The position numbers were made by a program, and so were the translations under genes. Shown here piece after piece: positions 8,942 to 18,006 of a stretch of DNA of 64,000 nt. The stretch comes from Paenibacillus polymyxa. GTDB lineage: Bacteria > Bacillota > Bacilli > Paenibacillales > Paenibacillaceae. Position 1 is the stretch's first letter. Each line of letters begins with the position of its first letter. A model generated the notes under the pieces. It was given only the letters and a program-made list of their open reading frames with translations. It was not told the DNA's origin and did no database searches. Location of the stretch: positions 2,795,501 to 2,859,500 of the forward strand of contig NZ_CP049783.1 in assembly GCF_015710975.1 (NCBI RefSeq), written 5' to 3'.

Positions 8942-11371
8942 ATGGATGCTCTAAAAAGAAATGAACGACATGAATGGATTTTGGAAGGTTTGGATTGCGC
9001 CAACTGTGCTCTTAAGATTGAAAATGGAGTCAGTAAAATAGAAGGGGTTCTGGATTGCTCGGTCAATTTTGTAACAAAAACGTTGACGATGACCACAACT
9101 TCGGATCAAAAAGAAGAGGTTTTTCGCCAAACGGAACGGAAGGTTCATAGACTTGAGCCTCATGTTCGGATGGTTGCCAAAAGTGCCGGTGGACGCCTGC
9201 GCGAAGACAGCCGAAGCAGCGTTGGTGCCGCACAGGCAAGCTGCACAGAGGATTGCGCATGCGGTCATGAGCATGATGGTGAAGGACATAATCACAATGA
9301 TGGACAGCATGGTGCTCACAGTCATGGTGGCCACAGCCATGAAGCACATGGCGCGCACGATGGGCACGACCACGGTAATCATACACACGTACATCACAAT
9401 CACCATGCAGTGCACGATCATGGTGAAGCTACCCATGCTCACTCACATTCGCACTCGCATGATGATGATAGCCATGCCGGGCATACGCATGATCATGGTA
9501 CGGACGGTATGCGCCGTATGATTGCGCGTCTGTCCATAGGAGCGGTTATTGCAGCTGTTGCCTGGTGGTTACCTGTTGAAGGTATGGGCAAGCTGGCTCT
9601 ATTTTTAGTGGCATATATCATCGTTGGCGGTGATGTTGTCTTGCAGGCTGCACGTAGCTTGGTGCGTGGAATGGCCTTTGACGAGTATTTCCTGATGACG
9701 CTGGCTACGGTGGGTGCATTTGCTATTGGGGAATACCCCGAAGGCGTAGCTGTCATGTTCTTTTATCAAATCGGAGAGCTATTCCAAGGCATTGCGGTTA
9801 ACCGTTCACGCAAGTCCATCAGCGATCTGATGGATATTAGACCAGACTATGCCAACCTGAAGACCGCTGAGTCCGTACGGAGGGTGTCTCCAGAAGAGGT
9901 CCGTATTGGAGATTTGATCGTAATCAAGCCGGGTGAGAAGATCCCGCTGGATGGTAAGGTTGTAGAAGGTAAATCGCATGTTGATACCTCGGCGTTGACC
10001 GGTGAATCTGTGCCTCGTACCGTTGAGCCGGGAAGCAGTGTGATGAGTGGATTTGTGAACACGAATGGACTTCTGACGGTAGAGGTCAGCAAGGAATTTA
10101 GTGAATCTGCGGTCTCCAAAATTTTGGAACTGGTGCAAAATGCGAGTGCCAAAAAAGCGCCGACTGAAAAGTTTATCACGAAATTTTCCAGATATTATAC
10201 TCCTGTAGTGGTTATTGTAGCGTTGTTGTTGGCAGTTGTTCCTCCGCTTGTTGTGCCGGGTGCACAGTTTGCAGATTGGTTATATCGTGCGCTTGTTTTC
10301 CTCGTTATTTCTTGTCCGTGTGCGCTGGTGGTGTCTATTCCACTGGGCTTCTTTGGCGGAATCGGGGCAGCCTCCCGTTCAGGTGTGCTGATCAAGGGCG
10401 GTAATTATCTTGAAGCCCTGAATCATGTGAAATATGCTGTTTTTGATAAAACAGGTACGCTCACCAAAGGTGTTTTCCACGTGACAGGGATTTATCCTGC
10501 CGAAGCTTTTACGAAGGAAAGTCTGCTGGAGACTGCTGCATTGGCCGAGATGCACTCCACGCATCCTATCGCAGCTTCCTTGCGTGAAGCTTATGGCAAT
10601 GAACTTCTAACGGAGCGAGTGCAGCAATATAGCGAAATATCCGGCCACGGGATTCAGGCCCAGATCGATGGGCACAAGGTATTGGCCGGAAACGCTAAGC
10701 TGATGGAGCGGGAGCGTATTGCTTTTAATGTGGCGCAGCAAGCAGGGCCAATGGATGAAGGAACGGTCGTACATGTGGCTGTAGACGGAACGTATGCTGG
10801 CTGCATTCTGATATCGGATGAGGTTAAGGAGGATGCGGCCAAAACGATTGCTTCGCTGAAAAAGCTGGGGGTGGTCAAAACCATCATGCTAACAGGTGAC
10901 AATCGGACAGTTGCCGAGGCTGTAGGACGTCAGTTAGGTCTGGATGAAGTACGGGCAGAACTGTTGCCTCAGCATAAAGCCGAAGCCATTGAGCAGTTGT
11001 CTGCAAGTAAAAAACCGAGCGATAAAATCTTGTTTGTAGGCGATGGAATTAATGATACACCTGTACTTGCCTTGGCAGATGTTGGTGTAGCAATGGGCGG
11101 TTTGGGTTCGGACGCTGCGATTGAAGCAGCAGATATCGTAATCATGAACGACGAGCCTTCAAGGCTGGTGACGGCGATTCATATTGCCCAACGCACACGC
11201 CGTATCGTATGGCAAAACATTATATTTGCGCTAGGTGTCAAAGCAGTATTTCTCACATTGGGCGCATTTGGTATTGCTACTATGTGGGAGGCTGTATTCT
11301 CCGACGTAGGTGTAACACTGCTAGCCGTATTAAATGTGATGCGTGTGCTGAAGGTTGGTACTGACGAATAA
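8942..11371 (+). CDS. cadA: CadA/ZntA-type P1B-2 heavy-metal efflux ATPase (Zn/Cd/Pb)
   Basis: This 809-residue pump has one N-terminal HMA metal-binding domain (LDCANC, Cys19 and Cys22), then a very histidine-rich linker at about residues 108-188, then the transport core. Core motifs are the transmembrane Cys458-Pro-Cys460, phosphorylation Asp502 in DKTGT, TGDN and GDGINDTP. CPC with these features marks P1B-2 transporters, which export Zn(II), Cd(II) and Pb(II). The linker has dozens of His in HGH/HSHSH runs and may buffer zinc. The ATG at 8942 follows TTGGAGG; an upstream in-frame ATG overlaps the operator and is unlikely. Expression is predicted to be controlled by the adjacent ArsR-family sensor. 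Confidence 0.95.
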   Translation: MDALKRNERHEWILEGLDCANCALKIENGVSKIEGVLDCSVNFVTKTLTMTTTSDQKEEVFRQTERKVHRLEPHVRMVAKSAGGRLREDSRSSVGAAQASCTEDCACGHEHDGEGHNHNDGQHGAHSHGGHSHEAHGAHDGHDHGNHTHVHHNHHAVHDHGEATHAHSHSHSHDDDSHAGHTHDHGTDGMRRMIARLSIGAVIAAVAWWLPVEGMGKLALFLVAYIIVGGDVVLQAARSLVRGMAFDEYFLMTLATVGAFAIGEYPEGVAVMFFYQIGELFQGIAVNRSRKSISDLMDIRPDYANLKTAESVRRVSPEEVRIGDLIVIKPGEKIPLDGKVVEGKSHVDTSALTGESVPRTVEPGSSVMSGFVNTNGLLTVEVSKEFSESAVSKILELVQNASAKKAPTEKFITKFSRYYTPVVVIVALLLAVVPPLVVPGAQFADWLYRALVFLVISCPCALVVSIPLGFFGGIGAASRSGVLIKGGNYLEALNHVKYAVFDKTGTLTKGVFHVTGIYPAEAFTKESLLETAALAEMHSTHPIAASLREAYGNELLTERVQQYSEISGHGIQAQIDGHKVLAGNAKLMERERIAFNVAQQAGPMDEGTVVHVAVDGTYAGCILISDEVKEDAAKTIASLKKLGVVKTIMLTGDNRTVAEAVGRQLGLDEVRAELLPQHKAEAIEQLSASKKPSDKILFVGDGINDTPVLALADVGVAMGGLGSDAAIEAADIVIMNDEPSRLVTAIHIAQRTRRIVWQNIIFALGVKAVFLTLGAFGIATMWEAVFSDVGVTLLAVLNVMRVLKVGTDE

Positions 11372-11378
11372 AAAGGGA

Positions 11379-11429
11379 ACCCCCGTTAACATTGGATGTA
11401 GACATCCTATGAAAACAGGGGGTGTTTTT
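11379..11429 (+). terminator. terminator of cadA
   Basis: ACCCCCGTT near 11379 pairs with AACAGGGGGT near 11414-11423 with one bulge, a nested GGATG/CATCC hairpin forms inside, and GTTTTT follows. Confidence 0.75.
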
Positions 11430-11673
11430 ATAGCAGCCTTTTTTGTGTAGACATGTGCTTTCAGCAGTATAGAGACCTATTTTTCTCATATGTAGTAGTT
11501 GTGCAGAGATGTATAAATGTGGGGAGGGTCTAATACGTTTAAGGTAGGGACTTTATAAGTAAGACCCATGTAACATTCGGTTAGTCAGTAATTAGTAAGC
11601 GTTTTCTTTATTGGAGGGGTACTCGAATTCGTGTGTGCCAACTTGCTGACGAAAGAAAGGATGGATTACTAGC
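11430..11673. other. intergenic region before the PPDK-like gene
   Basis: I find no coding potential, repeat or convincing promoter here. It ends in GAAAGAAAGGATGG, a possible ribosome binding site for the next gene. Confidence 0.4.
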
Positions 11674-13122
11674 ATGGAGGCTAAACTGATGCATGTATTC
11701 GCAGAGCTGTTGGGTGGCATAAACAGCCGGAATTGCAACGTTTCAGAGCCAGGTATGGAGTCTGCTGCACGAAGATTGGCTATGGAGACGCTAAGAGCAG
11801 GAAGCCATCAAGTATCTGCTGCACAGGAGGAAGATCCATTGGGCTGGCTGGTTAGTTTAGCCGAGCAGGGTGCAATCAGTCGAGCGGAGGCACTGCTGGC
11901 TGCAAACCCGGAATTACTTGGAGAGCCGATGCTGAGTAACGGCAATGATACAGAGCAAGCCATGGACACACTACTAAAATGGAGCGATGAATACAGCGAC
12001 ACCTCCATACGGCTTTATGCGGATGCTCCTGCAAGTATGAGTCGTAAAAGTACAGAGGAAGCATCAGGAATAGGTAGTCTTGACGGTTATAGTCTGCTGC
12101 ATGGTCCATTGTCACTGGCATCCGGCCGCGTGAGGGAATTATGCTATGCCTATTTGGAAGCGGCAGAGTCTGGACAAAAGATTCATGCCCCTGACGGGGA
12201 GCCCGATCCCATCCTTGTCCCTGGTTCCCGTGCATCCGATACGTACACATCATTTAATAAAGCATCTGGTTTGCCTGGATTGTGTGAACACCTGTCCCGA
12301 CGAATCATTGGCCTGCTGGAAACAGAGTACGAGGGCTTGTTTGAGTTGCTGGACGGATTGCCGCTGACTATAGCTTTGACTCAGCAAAATAATACAGTGG
12401 GCATCGGAAGTCTGCAGGATATGCAGCTGGAGGCATTACTGCGTGCAGCGTTGCGGAGTATGCGACAGGGGGGAGAACCACGGCTGGAGATAATGGTGCG
12501 CAATCCGGCTGACGTAAACCAGTTCCAGACCATCCGGGACTGGATTGACGGCGTTGCCGAGCAAACGTTGTGTGGGCGTCTGCGATGCGTTCCATATCGG
12601 GTAGGTGTACTTTTGACGATTGATGCAAGTTTGGTGCCTAATGCAGGCCATACATGGAGTGAGCAATCCGCACAGTCGGAGAAGTCGGCCAACGCTGATA
12701 GCATGTTCGAAGTGAGCGCACGACAGACCAAGCAGGCGGCTCAAGCCGCAGATTTGGCACGATTTGCCGATACGGTCATTTTAGAAGTCATACCAGTTCC
12801 ATCTGATGACAACAGAGCTGGGGGTTCGCTGATTCCATCCGTTGTTGACGGTCATGAGAATGCGAATGATACGATAAAACGCATAATGGAAGCTGTTCGG
12901 CGTGTAAAGCCCGAGCTTCCTATATGGGTGGCGATAGATGAAATTCACCAGTCCCTGGATGGGAATTGGATTTGGGAGAACGAACTGACGGGGGTCATTT
13001 GCTCGGATTCAACAGTTCCTGCTGTGCGCCTTGCGGCTGCGCGTTGGAGACTGCAACAGCAACCCAATCGTCAACACACTTCAGAAATTGCACACACCCA
13101 TGCGTGGAAGTTTCCACTATAG
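11674..13122 (+). CDS. degenerate PEP-utilising enzyme (PPDK C-terminal-like) protein, probably non-catalytic
   Basis: By eye this 482-residue protein follows the C-terminal half of pyruvate phosphate dikinase at several separated places. EQGAISRAEALLAANPELL (about residues 71-89) matches the PPDK linker with its GLITKEEALL pattern. YEGLFELLDGLPLTI (about 219-233) matches GIFxAMDGLPVTI. LEIMVRNPADVNQF (about 271-284) matches the EIMxPLV strand, and the end, VICSDSTVPAVRLAAAR, matches VSCSPFRVPIARLAAA. The catalytic GICGEHGGDP segment is replaced by IWVAIDEIHQSLD, so the catalytic Cys is gone, and the swivelling phospho-His domain is not recognisable. It lacks a signal peptide. Function is unknown; a regulatory or pseudoenzyme role is possible. 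It sits alone between two metal ATPase genes, with terminators on both sides. Confidence 0.55.
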   Translation: MEAKLMHVFAELLGGINSRNCNVSEPGMESAARRLAMETLRAGSHQVSAAQEEDPLGWLVSLAEQGAISRAEALLAANPELLGEPMLSNGNDTEQAMDTLLKWSDEYSDTSIRLYADAPASMSRKSTEEASGIGSLDGYSLLHGPLSLASGRVRELCYAYLEAAESGQKIHAPDGEPDPILVPGSRASDTYTSFNKASGLPGLCEHLSRRIIGLLETEYEGLFELLDGLPLTIALTQQNNTVGIGSLQDMQLEALLRAALRSMRQGGEPRLEIMVRNPADVNQFQTIRDWIDGVAEQTLCGRLRCVPYRVGVLLTIDASLVPNAGHTWSEQSAQSEKSANADSMFEVSARQTKQAAQAADLARFADTVILEVIPVPSDDNRAGGSLIPSVVDGHENANDTIKRIMEAVRRVKPELPIWVAIDEIHQSLDGNWIWENELTGVICSDSTVPAVRLAAARWRLQQQPNRQHTSEIAHTHAWKFPL

Positions 13123-13291
13123 TCTGAAGATAACCTGAATTCATGTGATAGAGGATTTTGCAAGAATCCAGTAAGCGACTTTCAATGAACAATATATAGA
13201 TCGAAATGGTCTAGTTCGTCTAAATATTGCACTTTGGAGCGACTGGAATCGAATTTTGCAAATCCTGAATAGAACGCTTTGAAATATAGAG

Positions 13292-13326
13292 GATACCTGC
13301 GTTGTTTGCGCGGGTATCTTTTTTAT
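13292..13326 (+). terminator. terminator after the PPDK-like gene
   Basis: GATACCTGCG (13292-13301) pairs with CGCGGGTATC (13309-13318), with one G-U pair and a seven-base loop, followed by TTTTTTAT. Confidence 0.85.
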
Positions 13327-13341
13327 TTAGGCTATTAGCAG

Positions 13342-13371
13342 TTTACAAGTGAAAAAGAAAGGGTATATAAT
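13342..13371 (+). promoter_or_regulatory. promoter of the PfeT-like ATPase gene
   Basis: TTTACA (13342-13347), an 18-base spacer and TATAAT (13366-13371) form a plausible SigA promoter. The transcript would begin near 13378, leaving a leader of about 180 bases that contains two Fur-like boxes and a strong hairpin. Confidence 0.6.
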
Positions 13372-13417
13372 AAAACAAAAGTTTATCTAAAGCAAAATAA
13401 TTGTATAGATGCAAAAA

Positions 13418-13432
13418 TGATTATCATTCTCA
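13418..13432 (+). promoter_or_regulatory. Fur/PerR-family box 1 in the pfeT-like leader
   Basis: TGATTATCATTCTCA matches the Fur 7-1-7 consensus TGATAATNATTATCA at all but two non-N positions. It lies about 40 bases downstream of the predicted transcription start. Confidence 0.65.
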
Positions 13433-13439
13433 TTGCCAA

Positions 13440-13480
13440 ACATGCTGCTTCGGGCTTCCCGAAGCAGCATGTGCTATTTT
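13440..13480 (+). terminator. terminator-like hairpin in the pfeT-like leader
   Basis: A perfect 15-bp inverted repeat (13440-13454 with 13458-13472, three-base loop) is followed by GCTATTTT. It lies between the two Fur-like boxes, upstream of the start codon, so it could terminate or attenuate the leader transcript. The U-run is short, so a role as protein-binding dyad or RNA stabiliser is also possible. Confidence 0.6.
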
Positions 13481-13494
13481 GGGGCACTTAACAA

Positions 13495-13509
13495 TGGATA
13501 TCATTCTCA
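13495..13509 (+). promoter_or_regulatory. weaker Fur-like box 2 in the pfeT-like leader
   Basis: TGGATATCATTCTCA shares the right half (ATCATTCTCA) exactly with box 1 and matches the Fur consensus less well in the left half. The repeated half site makes a second metalloregulator site plausible. Confidence 0.4.
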
Positions 13510-13556
13510 ATGAGATGCAAGTACAAGGAACCAAAAATGGAAAGGAACGTGACAAG

Positions 13557-15539
13557 ATGCAAGCAGTTCAACGATTACAAGATACGTTGTCTCCCTCTAA
13601 CCGAACACTTTCAAAAAACAGTGGCAGCGGACGACCCGGTCCCAATCGCAAACCGCAATTTCAGCTCAAAAGCATGCTGAAAAATAAGGAGATGCAGGCT
13701 GCTCTAGGCAGTGGAATGCTAATGCTGATGGCATGGGGAGTCTCACATTGGTGGCAATGGCTATCCATCATTCTCTATGTAGTGTCTTATGCCCTTGGAG
13801 GCTGGTCCAAAGCCAGAGAAGGGATTGAAACCCTGATCCGAGAACATGATCTGGATGTTAATTTACTTATGATCGCTGCGTCTTTAGGAGCTGCGGCCAT
13901 TGGCTACTGGAATGAAGGAGCCATGCTGATCTTTATTTTTGCACTCAGCGGTGCGCTGGAGAGCTATACTACGGAGCGTAGTAGTAAGGACATTTCCGAG
14001 CTCATGGCGTTGAAACCGGAAACGGCTTTGCGCTTGTCTCACGACGGAACAGAAACGGTTGGCATTGAGCAGCTGTTACCAGGCGACCTGCTGCTGGTTA
14101 AGCCCGGCGAACTAATTCCGGCGGACGGTCGAATCTCCAAGGGTGTGTCGGCGGTGAATCAGGCATCCATTACCGGGGAATCTGTTCCGGTAAACAAGGT
14201 AGCAGGTGACGAAGTATATGCAGGCACCATCAATGGAGAAGGCGTGCTATATGTAGAGGTCAGCCAGTCCTCGGAAGATACTTTATTTTCAAAAATTATT
14301 CGTATGGTAGAAGAGGCCCGTACCGAAGTTCCCGATTCGCAGCGGTTTATTAAAACATTTGAATCGGTATACGCCCGAATTGTTGTTGCTGTCACGCTGA
14401 TCGTCATTGTGGGTGCACCCCTAGCATTAGGCTGGACGTGGGCAGCGGCTTTTTACAAGGCGATGGTGTTCCTTGTCGTAGCCTCACCTTGTGCGCTCGT
14501 GTCATCCATTATGCCGGTGATGCTATCGGCCATTTCCAATCGTGCCCGGCGGGGCATCCTGTTCAAAGGTGGCGCGCATGTGGAAAATATGGCATTAACT
14601 TCCGTTGTTGCTTTTGACAAAACGGGCACGTTAACGAAGGGCTCACCTGTGGTCACGGATTGGATTATCGCCCCAGATTACGATGCTGATGAGCTATTGC
14701 ACATTGTCGCAACAATCGAGAGCTATTCCTTACATCCGCTGGCGCGAGCGATTGTAGCCAAAGCCGAAGCTGAATTGGGACAGAGAGAGCTGCTCACAGC
14801 CGAGCAAGTGCAGGCCCTTACCGGATGGGGAATGGAAGGCATCATAGGCGGGGTAAAATGGAAAATCGGTCGCACGAACGTGCTGGATGAACCTGGTCTT
14901 CTGGCTGAGCCAGAGTGGGTGGAGAGTCGAGCACGACTGGAAGCCGAGGGCAAAACCGTATCCATCATTCTCGCGAATGATCGGATTGCCGGGATGCTGG
15001 CGCTACGTGATGAGCTGCGTCCGAAGGCACGAGAGTCCGTGAAACGCCTGCAAGCACAGGGGATTCGGGTCGTCATGTTGACCGGAGACCGCCCGGAAAC
15101 GGCAGCCGTGATCGCAGCACAGGCTGGAGTCGACGCCGTATATGCTAGCTTAATGCCGGAGGGCAAAGTCAGTCATATTCGCATGTTGCGGGAGCAATAC
15201 GGGCATGTCGTCATGGTCGGCGACGGTGTGAACGATGCTCCGGCTTTGACCGCAGCAACCGTAGGGCTAGGCATGGGGATGCATGGCAGCGGAGCAGCCC
15301 TGGAGGTCGCAGACGTGGTACTAATGAACGACGGAATTGAGGAGATTGCTCCGACGATATCACTGGCGCGCAAGGCGCAGCGAGTGGTCAAACAAAATAT
15401 GATCTTCGCGGTAAGTGTCATTGTGTTGCTGGTGATCAGTAATTTTGTGCAAAATATAGCCCTGCCATTCGGGGTCATTGGGCATGAAGGTAGTACACTG
15501 CTTGTCATTTTGAACGGCCTGCGCTTATTGCGGTCATAA
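13557..15539 (+). CDS. pfeT: P1B-4-type metal efflux ATPase, PfeT/ZosA-like (probable Fe(II), possibly Co/Zn)
   Basis: The 660-residue pump has no N-terminal HMA domain. Its metal-binding transmembrane motif is Ser310-Pro-Cys312 instead of CPC, the last helix carries His643-EGST, and the phosphorylation site is Asp354 in DKTGT with MLTGDRPET and GDGVNDAPAL downstream. SPC plus HEGST defines the P1B-4 group, whose Bacillus member PfeT (ZosA/YkvW) exports ferrous iron and helps peroxide resistance. Fur-like boxes in the leader fit an iron role. I chose the ATG at 13557 (AAAGGA 11 bases upstream); in-frame ATGs at 13494 and 13515 lack good sites and would place a Fur-like box inside the gene. 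Cobalt or zinc export cannot be excluded. Confidence 0.85.
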   Translation: MQAVQRLQDTLSPSNRTLSKNSGSGRPGPNRKPQFQLKSMLKNKEMQAALGSGMLMLMAWGVSHWWQWLSIILYVVSYALGGWSKAREGIETLIREHDLDVNLLMIAASLGAAAIGYWNEGAMLIFIFALSGALESYTTERSSKDISELMALKPETALRLSHDGTETVGIEQLLPGDLLLVKPGELIPADGRISKGVSAVNQASITGESVPVNKVAGDEVYAGTINGEGVLYVEVSQSSEDTLFSKIIRMVEEARTEVPDSQRFIKTFESVYARIVVAVTLIVIVGAPLALGWTWAAAFYKAMVFLVVASPCALVSSIMPVMLSAISNRARRGILFKGGAHVENMALTSVVAFDKTGTLTKGSPVVTDWIIAPDYDADELLHIVATIESYSLHPLARAIVAKAEAELGQRELLTAEQVQALTGWGMEGIIGGVKWKIGRTNVLDEPGLLAEPEWVESRARLEAEGKTVSIILANDRIAGMLALRDELRPKARESVKRLQAQGIRVVMLTGDRPETAAVIAAQAGVDAVYASLMPEGKVSHIRMLREQYGHVVMVGDGVNDAPALTAATVGLGMGMHGSGAALEVADVVLMNDGIEEIAPTISLARKAQRVVKQNMIFAVSVIVLLVISNFVQNIALPFGVIGHEGSTLLVILNGLRLLRS

Positions 15540-15581
15540 GACCATAAACTAATTCACAAATCACAAGGTTACAAACAGTCA

Positions 15582-15636
15582 GGAGCATTCAACCCTCTTA
15601 CATCCAAGGGGGATGAATGCTCCTTCTTTCTTTGGT
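15582..15636. terminator. hairpin between convergent pfeT-like and emrB-like genes
   Basis: GGAGCATTC (15582-15590) pairs with GAATGCTCC (15615-15623), extended inward by CCTCTT/AAGGGG. A pyrimidine-rich TTCTTTCTTT tail follows, so it probably ends transcription of the rightward gene. Confidence 0.65.
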
Positions 15637-15702
15637 AGTGTTAGTCTATTTTGTATGCAAGGCAAAGTTTATCTCATACTTCTAATCGCGACTGCTGTAC
15701 GC

Positions 15703-17226
15703 CTATCTACGACGCGGTGTAGACCGCCGCAAGAACAGGGAAAACAGTAATCCCGCCAGTGCAATTCCGGTTGCAATGATGAAGGCATCATTAATACCAT
15801 GGATCGTCGATTCTGTAACAGCCCTTCCGTATACCTGTTGTATCGCGAGTGCAGAGCCGCTTTCCGCAGAAATACCCGCTGTTTGTGCGAGGGTTTGTCC
15901 CAGTTGTGATACGCCTTCCGTTACAGAGGCATTGGCTGTGGTAGCGACATTCGCATAATCTGCCATATGAACCGTAGTCCGGCTGCTCATTACAGTAATG
16001 AGCCAAGCGGTACCGATAGATCCGGCGATTTGCCGTACTGTATTGGACATGGCAGTACCATGGCTGCCGAGATGTGGAGGCAACTGGTTAAGCCCTTCCG
16101 TCTGGACGGACATCATCAGCAGTGACATCCCGAAGCTGCGAATCGTATAGATGATCATAATATGTCCGTAGGTGGTGGCATCGGTCAGCAGACTGAATTC
16201 CCATGTCGTGACTGCCGTAATGATCAGCCCGATGATCGCCAACGGCCTCGCGCCAATACGATCGAATACTGCCCCTGATATCGGTGACATCACACCCATC
16301 AGCAGCGCACCCGGTAACAGCAGCAGACCCGATTGCAGCGGCGTAAAACCGCGTATATTTTGCAAATAGATCGGTAGCAACAGCATCCCGCCGAACATGG
16401 TCATATTGACCGTAGCCCCAACCAGCGTAGATACCGTAAAAATATCGTATTTAAATACGCGGAATTCCAGCATAGGCTCCAACATGTTCAGCTCACGCAC
16501 GACAAAAAACACAATAAACACGATCCCGAAAGCGAGCGAGAGTATAACTGTATTGCTGTTCCAGCCCTTGTCTCCAGCTGAACTAAAGCCATACAACAGA
16601 AGGCCAAAACCAAGGGTGGAAAAAATGGTTCCCAACAGGTCAAAATGCGGTTTTGTCAGCTTGGACACATTTTTGAGCCAGCGCACAGCAAACAGAATAT
16701 CAATGATCGCCAGCGGAATTACTAACAAAAATAGCAGCCGCCAACTGTAGTGCTCCACAATCCAGCCAGATAAAGTGGGTCCTACCGCCGGAGCAAACAT
16801 CATGGCGATCCCCATGGTTCCCATAGCAGCCCCCCGTTTTTCGGGAGGAAATACAGTCAGGAACACGTTCATCACCACAGGCATGATGATGCCCGCACCG
16901 CTGGCTTGAATCACGCGTCCAACCAGCATAGGCGCGAAGCCGGTGCTGGCAGCGCAGACGACAGACCCGGCAGTAAATAACCCCATCGCGGATATGAACA
17001 GGGCACGTGTCCCGAATGACTCAATGAGAAAAGCGGTGATTGGAATCAAAATCCCGTTGGTCAACATATATCCGGTGGATAGCCATTGAACGGTTGTGGC
17101 AGACACATTGAAATCATTCATCAAGTGCGGAATCGCCACGTTCAGCAACGTTTGATTCAAAATCGAAATGAAGGCGCCTAGCAGCAGCACGGACAGAATG
17201 CGTCCGACGGACATTTTTTGATCCAT
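15703..17226 (-). CDS. DHA2-family MFS multidrug exporter, EmrB/QacA type
   Basis: This 507-residue protein has 14 predicted membrane helices, as expected for the DHA2 family. The N-terminus FISILNQTLLNVAIPHLM is the DHA2 family signature at helix 1, followed by VQWLSTGYMLTNGILIPITAFL in helix 2 and the motif C region GPTLSGWIVEHYSWRLLF in helix 5. It exports drugs or other lipophilic compounds in exchange for protons. It lies nine bases downstream of an HlyD/EmrA-type adaptor gene, so the two probably form an EmrAB-like pair. No local regulator gene is visible, so substrate and control are unknown. Confidence 0.92.
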   Translation of the reverse strand: MDQKMSVGRILSVLLLGAFISILNQTLLNVAIPHLMNDFNVSATTVQWLSTGYMLTNGILIPITAFLIESFGTRALFISAMGLFTAGSVVCAASTGFAPMLVGRVIQASGAGIIMPVVMNVFLTVFPPEKRGAAMGTMGIAMMFAPAVGPTLSGWIVEHYSWRLLFLLVIPLAIIDILFAVRWLKNVSKLTKPHFDLLGTIFSTLGFGLLLYGFSSAGDKGWNSNTVILSLAFGIVFIVFFVVRELNMLEPMLEFRVFKYDIFTVSTLVGATVNMTMFGGMLLLPIYLQNIRGFTPLQSGLLLLPGALLMGVMSPISGAVFDRIGARPLAIIGLIITAVTTWEFSLLTDATTYGHIMIIYTIRSFGMSLLMMSVQTEGLNQLPPHLGSHGTAMSNTVRQIAGSIGTAWLITVMSSRTTVHMADYANVATTANASVTEGVSQLGQTLAQTAGISAESGSALAIQQVYGRAVTESTIHGINDAFIIATGIALAGLLFSLFLRRSTPRRR

Positions 17227-17235
17227 GACAGCCTC

Positions 17236-17871
17236 CTACTTGTGAACTCTGATCGTCGCACTCATTCCCGGGATAATTCCCAGCCCCTTGTAACCTTGAA
17301 TGGAAATGGTAACAGGCACGACCTGCGTCACCTTGGTATAGTTGGCAGTGGTATTGGAGGTGGGCAGCAGTGAAAAGGTGGATGCGGTTGCCAGACCGAT
17401 CTTTTCGAGTTTACCGGTCAGGGATGTATCTGGGTAAGCATCAATATACACATCTACGGTCTGGCCTACTTGGAGATCCTGCACGGCCGTTTCGTCTATA
17501 TTGGCAGTAATCCAAAGATTGTTCAGATCAAATGCTTTCGCTAAAGGTGTACCCGCCCCGACTATCGAGTTGTTGACAGCCGTTTGCTGCACAACGGTAC
17601 CATCAGTTGGAATCGTAACGCTAATTCGGCTTCCGCCTCCTTCAACACTGCCCAGCGTGCTGCCAGCGGTGTACGTCTTACCAACTTCAGCATTCCAACC
17701 TGTGAGCTTGCCCGCGCTTGGAGAGGCAACGGTAACCGCTTGTCCGCTCACTTGGGCATTATCGGTTTTTATGTAGTTGGCGGACTGATTGTAGTAATAG
17801 GCGGCGGCTCCACCTCCTGCCAGAATAATGATGATTACCAGCAGGTTAACTAATATGGCGCGCGAATTCAT
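17236..17871 (-). CDS. HlyD/EmrA-type membrane fusion (adaptor) protein
   Basis: The 211-residue product has one N-terminal membrane helix (residues 5-24) and then a short HlyD-type beta-barrel and lipoyl fold: NAQVSGQAVTVASPSAGKL is the typical biotinyl-lipoyl half motif and NLWITANIDETAVQDLQVGQTVDVYID the barrel segment. The long coiled coil of Gram-negative EmrA is absent, as in Gram-positive relatives. It assists the adjacent DHA2 exporter. I chose the second of two in-frame ATGs (17871), ten bases after GGAGG; the first ATG abuts the ribosome binding site. The first gene of a two-gene leftward operon. Confidence 0.85.
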   Translation of the reverse strand: MNSRAILVNLLVIIIILAGGGAAAYYYNQSANYIKTDNAQVSGQAVTVASPSAGKLTGWNAEVGKTYTAGSTLGSVEGGGSRISVTIPTDGTVVQQTAVNNSIVGAGTPLAKAFDLNNLWITANIDETAVQDLQVGQTVDVYIDAYPDTSLTGKLEKIGLATASTFSLLPTSNTTANYTKVTQVVPVTISIQGYKGLGIIPGMSATIRVHK

Positions 17872-18006
17872 ATTGTGCATGCCTCCCTAGTATTTTTGGA
17901 TGTTCAAAGTATGCGTCAAACGATTCATAATATTCAGATGGGTTTTGGGAAAGGTTAAGAGCGTATGCCAAAAGGATGATCTTGCTGACAAAGGATGATG
18001 TGCATA

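Noticed and set aside
9063..9521. Long open frames on both strands over the His-rich part of cadA
   Set aside because: They result from repetitive CAT/CAC codons in cadA and lack ribosome binding sites and recognisable domains.
13401..13556. N-terminal extension of the PfeT-like ATPase, including a Cys/His-rich lead
   Set aside because: The extension would translate a strong hairpin and both Fur-like boxes, and only the ATG at 13557 has a good ribosome binding site.
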